Source: DUZB01 sp964407525 (GTDB taxonomy: Bacteria > Desulfobacterota > DSM-4660 > Desulfatiglandales > Desulfatiglandaceae). Taken from it: a stretch of 12,289 nucleotides of DNA. The DNA lies in NCBI GenBank assembly GCA_964407525.1, contig CAYOWC010000135.1, positions 1-12,289 on the forward strand. The letters run 5' to 3'. The notes beneath the pieces were generated by a model, which had not been told where the DNA came from, ran no database searches, and saw only the letters and a program-made list of their open reading frames with translations. Below, piece by piece: positions 1 to 6,106 of the stretch (position 1 is the first letter of the stretch; the number at the start of each line of letters is the position of its first letter). A program made the translations under genes and the position numbers.

Positions 1-329
1 GCTTCTTTGTCAAACTTCAGAGGGATCGGCGCTCCTCCAAAAACACGCTTGATCAGAGCAGAAGGGGTAATCACGAGGTAGTAAGCCAGAGTAAGAATCG
101 ATACCGTAATGACTTTCCCCACGAAGTGGGCGACCTTCATCCAGCCGGAATATATGGGCCTGAGTCTCACAGGAAACAGAGTGAATCCCAATCCCATGAA
201 GGACAAAAACCCGAAAAAAAAGGACGGAAAAGTCTTCTGCATCCAGATCCCCAGGGCGCACAAAACCCCGAAAAACAAAAGGGCAATGATCCCGAACTTA
301 CGGACCTCTTTCCTGTCAGTCGAGTTCAA
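1..329 (-). CDS. SxtJ-like small membrane protein (C-terminus cut by window edge)
   Basis: I translated this frame by hand. It gives 109 residues and runs off the left edge without a stop. The start is TTG at 329-327, preceded by GGAGGG (336-341) at a 6-nt spacing, and lies inside the last codons of the carbamoyltransferase gene, overlapping it by 14 nt. The protein begins MNSTDRKEVRKFG and has three hydrophobic segments at about 12-30, 37-53 and 68-89, with a basic link (VRLRP) between the second and third. The stretch YYLVITPSALIKRVFG followed by PIPLKFDKE resembles SxtJ family proteins, which commonly follow NodU-type carbamoyltransferases. SxtJ was named in saxitoxin clusters; its biochemical role is not established. 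The usual length is about 130 residues, so only some 20 should be missing. Translational coupling to the upstream gene is likely. The frame and start are well supported; the family is assigned from memory of its pattern. Confidence 0.8.
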   Translation of the reverse strand, partial: MNSTDRKEVRKFGIIALLFFGVLCALGIWMQKTFPSFFFGFLSFMGLGFTLFPVRLRPIYSGWMKVAHFVGKVITVSILTLAYYLVITPSALIKRVFGGAPIPLKFDKE

Positions 330-2145
330 GGGTTTCCCTCCAGTCCCGCTCTTCTTTCCAGGGCGGTTGATCTTCTTTCAGAAGTAAACAATTTTCCACG
401 ACCAGCACATCCATCTCTGTTCTCATGAAACAGCGGTAGGCATCTTCCGGGGTACAAATAATAGGTTCCCCCCTGACATTAAAACTGGTGTTGACAATTA
501 CCGGACACCCGGTCAGTTTGTCAAACGCACAGATCACATCATAATAGTCCGGCTTATCTTCTGCGCTCACTGTCTGAAGTCGCGCAGAGTAATCCAGGTG
601 GGTGACGGCAGGAATATCACTCCGTTTCACCTTCAAACGCTCCAGCATGGGGGTTCCGGCTCCCAGAGGTTGGGGAAGTTGTCTTTCCTTTTTCACATTC
701 GCGGTCAGAAGCATATAGGGGCTTGAGGTGTTTATTTCAAAATAGTCCGATGCCTTTTCTTCAAGAACCGATGGAGCAAAGGGCCGAAATGATTCGCGGT
801 ATTTGATCTTAACATTCATGACCTTCTGGATTTCCTCGCTCCGCGCGTCCCCAAGGATGCTTCTGGCCCCCAAAGCCCTGGGACCAAATTCCATGCGGCC
901 TGTCATATATCCGACGATTTTCCCGTCAGCGAGCATGGAGGCTATGGTTCCAGCCCTGTTTTCAGGACCCAGCTCTGAAAAAGGATATTCCTTACTCTCC
1001 AGGAAGGTTTTGACCGTATCATTGGAAAACGCCGGTCCGAGGTAGGGAGTCCACCGAGCGTGGGCAATCTCCGGATCGGGCCTGCTGTGGCCAAGGTAGT
1101 TGTGCCAGACTGATAGAGCAGCTCCCACAGCCCCTCCGGCATCTCCTGCGGCCGGCTGGATCCAGATTTCCTCAAAGTCACTCTCCCGTAGCAAACGACC
1201 ATTCGCCACACAGTTCAGAGCTACACCACCGGCCAGACAGAGGTTTTTCAAACCGGTTTCCTTGTAAATCTGCCTGGCCATCCTCAAAACGACCTCCTCG
1301 GTAACAACCTGGATACTGGCAGCAAGGTCCATTTCTCTTTGAGTAATTTCCGCTTCAGGTTTTCGTGGAGGTCCACCGAACAGTTTTGCAAAACGCCGAT
1401 TGGTCATCCTGAGGCCGCCGAGAAAATCAAAATACCTGAGGTTCAGGCGAATAGAACCATCCTCTTTCAAATCCACAATTTCCGAAAGAATAAGGTCTTT
1501 ATACCGGGGCACCCCATAGGGCGCCAGTCCCATAAGCTTGTATTCACCGGAGTTGACTCTAAAACCGGTGAAATAAGTGAAGGCGGAATAAAGAAGACCC
1601 AGTGAGTCGGGAAAATGGAGTTCTTTCAGGAGAGAAATCTGATTTGTTCGGCCGAACCCATAACTCGCCGTAGCCCATTCACCCACTCCATCCACAGTAA
1701 GAATGGCGGCCTCCTCAAAAGGAGACGGGTAAAAGGCTGAGGCAGCATGCGCCTCGTGATGTTCCGTGAACAACACCTCTTTTTCATAGCCGATTTCTTG
1801 ATATATCACTTTGGGAACGTGCAGTTTCCTTCCCAACCAGATGGGCATCGCTTCCAACCATGAACGCAATCCTTTTGGCGCAACGGAGAGGTAACTCAGG
1901 AGAAGCCGCTCGAAAGTCATGATCGGTTTGTCGTAGAAAACAACATGGTCCAGATCCTGAACGGCAATGTTTCCCTCTTTCAGGCAGTATGTAATGGCAT
2001 TTACGGGAAATCTCGGGTCATGCTTTTTCCTGGTAAATCGCTCCTCCTGCGCTGCCGCCAGGATGCGACCATCGCATAGCAGGCAGGAAGCACTGTCATG
2101 GTAAAAGCATGAGATCCCTAAGATATGTATTTCGGTATTCTTCAT
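316..2145 (-). CDS. O-carbamoyltransferase, NodU/CmcH/TobZ family
   Basis: The protein has 609 residues from ATG at 2145. Family members transfer carbamoyl from carbamoyl phosphate, through a carbamoyl-adenylate, to a hydroxyl of a sugar or natural product in the cytoplasm. The N-terminal Carbam_trans_N domain covers about 8-345: it opens with ILGISCFYHDSAS, carries the metal-binding type motif HHEAHAA (129-135), then ILTVDGVGEW (148-157), GEYKLMGLAPYG (200-211) and LCLAGGVALN (302-311). The C-terminal domain covers about 395-590, with EFGPRALGARSIL (419-431), SFRPFAPSV (452-460) and VNTSFNVRGEPII (551-563). Length and motifs match intact, full-length members. An upstream in-frame ATG at 2268 would add 41 residues, but these are translated from intergenic DNA including the end of a palindromic element, so I reject it. 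No good ribosome-binding site precedes 2145. The neighbour SxtJ gene suggests a conserved two-gene module. The substrate cannot be told from sequence. Confidence 0.95.
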   Translation of the reverse strand: MKNTEIHILGISCFYHDSASCLLCDGRILAAAQEERFTRKKHDPRFPVNAITYCLKEGNIAVQDLDHVVFYDKPIMTFERLLLSYLSVAPKGLRSWLEAMPIWLGRKLHVPKVIYQEIGYEKEVLFTEHHEAHAASAFYPSPFEEAAILTVDGVGEWATASYGFGRTNQISLLKELHFPDSLGLLYSAFTYFTGFRVNSGEYKLMGLAPYGVPRYKDLILSEIVDLKEDGSIRLNLRYFDFLGGLRMTNRRFAKLFGGPPRKPEAEITQREMDLAASIQVVTEEVVLRMARQIYKETGLKNLCLAGGVALNCVANGRLLRESDFEEIWIQPAAGDAGGAVGAALSVWHNYLGHSRPDPEIAHARWTPYLGPAFSNDTVKTFLESKEYPFSELGPENRAGTIASMLADGKIVGYMTGRMEFGPRALGARSILGDARSEEIQKVMNVKIKYRESFRPFAPSVLEEKASDYFEINTSSPYMLLTANVKKERQLPQPLGAGTPMLERLKVKRSDIPAVTHLDYSARLQTVSAEDKPDYYDVICAFDKLTGCPVIVNTSFNVRGEPIICTPEDAYRCFMRTEMDVLVVENCLLLKEDQPPWKEERDWRETLELD

Positions 2146-2161
2146 CAAAGCCACAAAGTTG

Positions 2162-2170
2162 TTTATACCA
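2162..2170 (-). promoter_or_regulatory. Candidate extended -10 promoter of the carbamoyltransferase gene
   Basis: On the minus strand the sequence reads TGGTATAAA, an extended -10 (TG, one base, then TATAAA at 2167-2162). No good -35 box is seen at 16-18 nt. Transcription would begin near 2155, only about 10 nt before the ATG at 2145. This fits the absence of a Shine-Dalgarno sequence, but rests on a single motif. Confidence 0.3.
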
Positions 2171-2239
2171 CAACACGCAGGGTTGATTTCGTGTTTCGGC
2201 AGGGAAATTTGAAACTTGAAATTGGGAAAACACGAGATT

Positions 2240-2400
2240 TGATGAATTCGTAAAAAGTCAAGATCCATCCGTTTTCGTCATTCCCGCGAAGGGGGGGATC
2301 CAGGTATAAGCGGGCCTGCGAGACTCCGGTGGTACCAAGTGCTTATGGACCCTCGCCTTCGCGGGGGTGACGGGTTTGGGGACTTTTTACGAGACCATCA
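2240..2400. repeat. MITE-like palindromic element with terminal inverted repeats
   Basis: The left end reads GATGAATTCGTAAAAAGTC (2241-2259). The reverse complement of the right end (2381-2399) is GATGGTCTCGTAAAAAGTC, so 16 of 19 positions match, including 12 in a row (TCGTAAAAAGTC). AGATT flanks the element directly on both sides (2235-2239 and 2401-2405), consistent with a 5-bp target duplication. Inside is a second pair of arms, 2276-2302 and 2346-2372, built on CGTCATTCCCGCGAAGG and its near-complement, and then ATAAGC/GCTTAT nearer the centre. The whole 161 bp could fold into one long hairpin. It encodes nothing. It would need a transposase in trans, and none is in this window. Confidence 0.8.
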
Positions 2401-2530
2401 AGATTTCAGATATACCATCTAATTTCTAATTTCCAGTTTCAGCATCCGATTCCTAGTTTCGGGTTCTGATCTTCAAATTGATAATACACCCCATTTCGCG
2501 AAAAGTGTAAACGGTTGAACAAAGGATGCC

Positions 2531-3007
2531 CTATTTTCCATCCATAAAACCTTCAGGAATCAAAACCGCTATGAGTTCTCCTTTGGCAACTATTTTTCCT
2601 TTGGCCGAGAGGGTCTCCGTTATGGTGATTTTCCGCCCTTTAATCTCTTTTATTTTTCCACGAACTTCAAGGACCTGATCAATGGGCGTAGGGGCAAGGA
2701 AATCCACCTTTAATGAGGCCGTTACAAACCTCAGGGGTGGATTGGTTCCCATTTCTCTGCCTTCCTCCCGGTATTTTGCGGCCGCCGCCGAAGCGGTGCC
2801 ATGACAATCCAGCAGGGATGCGACCAGTCCACCATACCCGAAACCCGGAAAACCGCCCGTATGATAGGCCCGCGGTTGAAAATGGCACACAGTTTCTTCC
2901 CCATCCCAATAACTTTTTAACTGTAATCCGCTCTCGTTGAGTCTTCCACAGCCGTAGCAATGGGCGAAATCATCCGGATAGTGATCTTGAAAGGCCTTTT
3001 CAGTCAT
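2531..3007 (-). CDS. PaaI-like hotdog-fold thioesterase
   Basis: The protein has 158 residues. The start ATG at 3007 is preceded by AGAGG at about 9-nt spacing. Hotdog (4HBT/PaaI-type) thioesterases hydrolyse acyl-CoA thioesters in the cytoplasm, usually as homotetramers. The hotdog helix is visible as GYGGLVASLLDCHG (57-70), followed by an LRFVTASLKVDFLAPTPI strand region (92-109) and a strand pair ending VAKGELIAVLIP (140-151). The HGG motif common in the family is YGG here, so the histidine is replaced by Tyr58, while Asp67 of the helix is kept. A CYGC pair (17-20) lies at the N-terminus, as in some family members. The gene follows the hydroxyacyl-CoA dehydrogenase gene by 37 bp on the same strand, so the two are probably co-transcribed. 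The fold is secure; the substrate and strict thioesterase activity are inferred. Confidence 0.88.
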   Translation of the reverse strand: MTEKAFQDHYPDDFAHCYGCGRLNESGLQLKSYWDGEETVCHFQPRAYHTGGFPGFGYGGLVASLLDCHGTASAAAAKYREEGREMGTNPPLRFVTASLKVDFLAPTPIDQVLEVRGKIKEIKGRKITITETLSAKGKIVAKGELIAVLIPEGFMDGK

Positions 3008-3044
3008 GCTAATAACCTCTTTCTTTTAAGTGAAATCATACGAT

Positions 3045-4022
3045 TTATTTCCCATCACCTTTTTTCTCCAGATATAGATTCTTCAAACGGTCAAGGAACT
3101 CCTGATCACGCTGATGGATCGCCTTGTCCAGATCCCCCTGGGAAAAATCCACGGCATAATCATAGAAACCTTTTCCAGTCTGAATTCCTTTATCTCCTGC
3201 GGCAATAAGGCTCTCAAGCACATCAGGAACTTCTTTTGAACTTCTTATCTCGGGCAGCAGATTCTGAAAGACATTGTACCAGACCTGAAGGCCTCCCAGG
3301 TCCATGGTAAGCAGGGGGCCGATACTCGCAAGTCTGAAACCGATACTTCCCCTGACTGCCCTGTCAATATCTTCGGCGCTCGCCACTCCTTGCTCTAAAA
3401 TATTAAGGACTTCCCGAACCATGGCAATCTGGATTCGATTGACAATGAAACCAGGAATCTCCCGGTTTATTTTCACTGGGAGCTTCTTGATTTTTTCCAG
3501 AAGTTCATACGCAACATCCGCTGTTTCATCGCTAGTGTCTTCGTTTTTCACCACTTCCACAACAGGTACAATGTGAGGAGGATTAAACCAGTGCGTAACC
3601 ACGAGCCTGCCTTTGTTTTTGACCCTGACACTGATATCCCCAAGTGTAAGGGACGACGTATTCGTGGCAATGATAGCATCTTCTCTTGCAAAAGTCTCGA
3701 TCTGTTCGAAAAGCCCCTGTTTAAGATCCAGGTCCTCAGGAGCCACCTCCACAATAAAATCCATCCCGGAAACCGCTTTCTCCAGATCCGTGGTGGTGGA
3801 AAGCCTTTCAAGACATAAAGAAATTTCTTCCTTTTTGACAAGACCGGAACTGCAAAAGCGTTCCAGATTCTTTTCCACATGCGCCCTGGCCGTGGCCAGG
3901 ATCGATTCGGAGATATCGTAGAGCATCACAGGATAGCCTCCCATAAGAAAGCTCTGGGCAATACCGTGTCCCATGATGCCTGATCCAAGAACAGAAATGT
4001 TCTTTATTTCTTCGAGTTTCAT
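3045..4022 (-). CDS. 3-hydroxyacyl-CoA dehydrogenase family protein
   Basis: The protein has 325 residues. The start is ATG at 4022, with AGGGAG 8 nt before it; the longer frame to 4073 has no such site. The N-terminal Rossmann domain (about 8-185) has the NAD-binding VLGSGIMGHG (11-20), with Asp36 ending the second strand, and NTSS (121-124). The catalytic residues align with the known His-Glu-Asn/Ser set as H144 (in HWFNPPH), E156, N195 (in GFIVNRI) and S123. The C-terminal helical domain (about 188-290) is complete and ends with the typical GKGFYDY. Family members oxidise L-3-hydroxyacyl-CoA with NAD+ in beta-oxidation. The HWFNPPH version, rather than the HFFNP of butyryl-type enzymes, also occurs in relatives acting on other hydroxy acids (carnitine or gulonate dehydrogenases), so the exact substrate is open. 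It lies between the ligase and thioesterase genes, which supports a catabolic acyl-CoA role. Confidence 0.9.
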   Translation of the reverse strand: MKLEEIKNISVLGSGIMGHGIAQSFLMGGYPVMLYDISESILATARAHVEKNLERFCSSGLVKKEEISLCLERLSTTTDLEKAVSGMDFIVEVAPEDLDLKQGLFEQIETFAREDAIIATNTSSLTLGDISVRVKNKGRLVVTHWFNPPHIVPVVEVVKNEDTSDETADVAYELLEKIKKLPVKINREIPGFIVNRIQIAMVREVLNILEQGVASAEDIDRAVRGSIGFRLASIGPLLTMDLGGLQVWYNVFQNLLPEIRSSKEVPDVLESLIAAGDKGIQTGKGFYDYAVDFSQGDLDKAIHQRDQEFLDRLKNLYLEKKGDGK

Positions 4023-4061
4023 ATTTATTCTCCCTGACCCGGCCAAACCGGAAGCAAAAAA

Positions 4062-4145
4062 GTTCTCGCGCAAAGACGCAAAGACGCAAAGGCTTTTAGC
4101 GTTTAAAACGCAGTTGAATCTTTGACGCTATTAGCGTCGAGAGAA
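4062..4145. repeat. Small palindromic element with an 8-bp tandem repeat
   Basis: The ends form an inverted pair, GTTCTC (4062-4067) and GAGAAC (4140-4145). Next to the left end are three head-to-tail copies of CGCAAAGA (4069-4076, 4077-4084, and 4085-4092 with one change). Near the right end is the hairpin GACGCT-ATT-AGCGTC (4124-4138), and between them the near-palindrome GCGTTT-A-AAACGC. It lies in the 240-bp space between the ligase and dehydrogenase genes. I see no coding content. I judge it a small dispersed element; its copy number elsewhere cannot be seen from here. Confidence 0.6.
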
Positions 4146-4262
4146 CGTTCATGGTAATTTCCCACTGGATTAGACTTTTCATCCAACCCGGCGAAGGTGG
4201 TATCAACGTTTCATAAAAAAACAATGTCCATAGAACAGATTCAAGACATGACAGCCGGATGA

Positions 4263-5792
4263 TCACGCTTTTTCGGACAGAAAATCATCCCGCATGACCC
4301 GCTTCAAGACCTTCCCCGCAATATTCCGGGGGAATTCATCCATAATGAACACCCTTTGAATACGCTGGAATTTTGCGCTCACATGGGCATTAATCCAGCT
4401 TATCAGTTCTTCTTCTGCAATTTTCCCGGGCTCCGTAAGGGTGACCGCCGCAACGGGCGATTCCCCCCATTTATCACTTGGAATCCCAAACACGGCAGCT
4501 TCAAGAACAGCGGGATGCTGCACAATAATTTCCTCTATATCCCGGGGATATACATTCACACCCCCTGAAATGATCATGTCCTTCTTCCGATCAACAAGAT
4601 ATAGGAAACCATCCTCATCCACGTACCCCATGTCTCCGGTATAAAGCCAGCCGTTCACGATCGCTTTTTCCGTGAGATCAGGCCGTTTGTAGTATTCCAC
4701 CATCAGGGTAGGACCTTTTCCCACAATTTCTCCCACCTCTCCCGGCGCGACCTCATTCCTGCCTTCATCCTCAATTCGCATATCAAAGAATGGAGTGGGG
4801 AGCCCGACGGATCCGGTTTTGGTCATATAATCGTTCCTATCCAGGATGGTCAGGAATCCTTCCGTAAGCCCATAGAGCTCATAGAGCCTGTCCGGCAGAT
4901 GTTTGATCAATTCGTCCTTGTGTTCTCTGTGGAGGGGCGCCCCTACCGAACATATCATCTCTAGAGAAGAAAGGGCTTCGCTGGAAAAATTGGGAGAATG
5001 AAGAACTGCAACAATCTGGGCAGGCACCATCATCACATGGGTCACCTTCTCTTTCCTGACAGTCTCAATAAAAGCTTCCGTATCGAATTGCCCGTGGAGG
5101 ATGTAGGTTGCCCCCAAAAACATGGACGTCATGAGTGTAACAAAAGCCCCGTTAAATACAAGCGCCCCCGAATGGAGGATGACGCTTTCCGGAGTCATCC
5201 GGAAGGAGGATGAAAACAGGATACAATACATGCCTCGCACATCATGACTGTGTACAATACCCTTGGGGTCGCCTGTTGTGCCGCTGCTGTAGATAATGTT
5301 GTACATATCATCGCCGCAGATATCCATCCCAGCGGGCTCCTGTTCGCCTGCAGCAGCTTTAAGCGCATGATAATCCTGAAAACCTGGGGTATCCGGGCTG
5401 TCCGTCAAGAGATATCGATCATGGGGAATTCCGGGAAGGTCTTCCTTGATCCGGTTCAGGGTATCAACGAAATGCGAGTTGGCAACAACCATGACCGAAT
5501 CTGAGTCATTCAAAAGGGAGATAAGCCCTTTGTCCAGAAGCAAGGTACTCATGGGCACAACCACTGCTCCCATCTTGGCCACAGCCCAGTAAATCTCAAG
5601 CAGCTCTATACAATTGGGGAGCAACGTAACAATCTTCTCCCCCTTCTTTATTCCCAGATCAAGCAAGGCGTTTGCCAGGCGATTTACGCTCTGGTTATAT
5701 TCCCTGTACGACCATCTGGTATCTTCAAAAACCAGGGCAAGCTTATCCGGCTGATATCGGGCATGCCTGCTCAAAAGGTTTCCAATATTCAT
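4263..5792 (-). CDS. AMP-forming acyl-CoA synthetase (class I adenylate-forming enzyme)
   Basis: The protein has 509 residues. The start is ATG at 5792, with GAGGT 8 nt before it; a longer frame to 5867 has no such support. The enzyme activates a carboxylic acid with ATP to an acyl-adenylate and passes it to CoA. The large AMP-binding domain (about 8-400) carries the P-loop YSSGTTGDPKG (168-178), the acid-binding region VFNGAFVTLMTSMFLGA (212-228), YELYGLTEG (304-312) and WLYTGDMGYVDEDG (382-395). The hinge and small C-terminal domain carry DRKKDMIISGGVNVYP (401-416), and the catalytic lysine is K494 in RNIAGKVLKR. All core motifs are intact. Chain-length or aromatic specificity cannot be read reliably. 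The TRAP transporter operon upstream on the same strand and the dehydrogenase and thioesterase genes downstream suggest it activates an imported acid. Confidence 0.93.
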   Translation of the reverse strand: MNIGNLLSRHARYQPDKLALVFEDTRWSYREYNQSVNRLANALLDLGIKKGEKIVTLLPNCIELLEIYWAVAKMGAVVVPMSTLLLDKGLISLLNDSDSVMVVANSHFVDTLNRIKEDLPGIPHDRYLLTDSPDTPGFQDYHALKAAAGEQEPAGMDICGDDMYNIIYSSGTTGDPKGIVHSHDVRGMYCILFSSSFRMTPESVILHSGALVFNGAFVTLMTSMFLGATYILHGQFDTEAFIETVRKEKVTHVMMVPAQIVAVLHSPNFSSEALSSLEMICSVGAPLHREHKDELIKHLPDRLYELYGLTEGFLTILDRNDYMTKTGSVGLPTPFFDMRIEDEGRNEVAPGEVGEIVGKGPTLMVEYYKRPDLTEKAIVNGWLYTGDMGYVDEDGFLYLVDRKKDMIISGGVNVYPRDIEEIIVQHPAVLEAAVFGIPSDKWGESPVAAVTLTEPGKIAEEELISWINAHVSAKFQRIQRVFIMDEFPRNIAGKVLKRVMRDDFLSEKA

Positions 5793-5882
5793 AGATGAGA
5801 CCTCACAAATTTTACTGTCAATACGATAACTGAAATTTGATACATTGGCCGAGCGGTTCAGGTGCAAAGCTCAGGTTTTGAA

Positions 5883-5903
5883 ACCCTGAACCCTGAACCG
5901 TGA
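5883..5903. repeat. Heptad tandem repeat ACCCTGA x3
   Basis: Three head-to-tail 7-bp units, the third with one substitution (ACCGTGA), lie about 90 bp upstream of the ligase start on the minus strand. The unit length and position resemble the heptad repeat upstream of gspF at the other end of the window. Confidence 0.65.
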
Positions 5904-5931
5904 ACAGTTAAACCACAATCCCTCCTAGTTC

Positions 5932-6071
5932 GTTTCCATCCATAAATGGCCCTTTTCCGCAATCTCGACGTCAAACTGCGGGTTTCCTTGTGCGACGTAC
6001 TATCGTACGTCTCCGCGCAAACCCTTGTTTTCCTTGACCTTGCGAAAAATTGCTCATTTCTGAATTGGAAA
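5932..6071. repeat. Palindromic MITE/REP-like element of about 140 bp
   Basis: The left arm starts GTTTCCATCCATAAATGG and the reverse complement of the right arm starts GTTTCCAATTCAGAAATG. The arms can be aligned over their whole length of about 68 bp with gaps. The centre is the perfect hairpin GACGTAC-TATC-GTACGTC (5994-6011). A further perfect 12-bp inverted pair, CTGCGGGTTTCC (5976-5987) and GGAAACCCGCAG (6067-6078), overlaps the right end. No target duplication is seen and there is no coding potential. It sits about 35 bp after the dctM stop, where it could stabilise the 3' end of the TRAP transcript. Confidence 0.7.
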
Positions 6072-6106
6072 CCCGCAGTGCCCAATGTACCATTAATGGA
6101 TGGGCA

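Larger units (their letters stand above)
2146..2530. other. Gene-free stretch between carbamoyltransferase and thioesterase genes
   Basis: No credible coding frame is seen on either strand. The stretch holds a candidate extended -10 (2162-2170), an A/T-rich segment (2200-2240), a MITE-like palindrome (2240-2400), a pyrimidine-rich segment with loosely repeated TTTC/ATTTC words (2401-2470), and a minus-strand TTTACA (2511-2506)/TATTAT (2486-2481) pair with a long 19-nt spacer. That spacer contains the perfect 10-bp palindrome TTTCGCGAAA (2494-2503). The pair could be a second promoter for the carbamoyltransferase gene, but it is far away and suboptimally spaced. Confidence 0.5.
5793..6106. other. 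Gene-free stretch between acyl-CoA ligase and dctM
   Basis: No supported gene is seen. Next to the ligase it holds the ligase ribosome-binding site, then three heptads ACCCTGA/ACCCTGA/ACCGTGA (5883-5903), a long palindromic element (5932-6071) and, just after the dctM stop, a weak hairpin built on GCCCA/TGGGC (6080-6105) around CCATTAATGG. No T-run follows this hairpin on the minus strand, so I do not call it a terminator. Any promoter for the ligase should lie here, but I cannot point to a convincing one. Confidence 0.5.

Noticed and set aside
10..261. 83-residue minus-strand frame at the left edge
   Set aside because: It is an out-of-frame shadow of the SxtJ-like gene, whose own frame has a ribosome-binding site and membrane-protein composition.
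2146..2268. 41-residue N-terminal extension of the carbamoyltransferase from ATG 2268
   Set aside because: It translates intergenic DNA and the end of a palindromic element, whereas family members begin at the ILGISCFYHDSA region, so ATG 2145 fits.
4069..4092. Short direct repeats as a CRISPR-like array
   Set aside because: The units are 8 bp, directly adjacent and without spacers, so this is a tandem repeat.
5858..6085. 75-residue minus-strand frame and overlapping plus-strand frames after dctM
   Set aside because: They lie across the palindromic element, have no ribosome-binding site and have repeat-derived composition.
6080..6105. Hairpin after dctM as an intrinsic terminator
   Set aside because: The GCCCA/TGGGC stem is short and no T-run follows on the minus strand.
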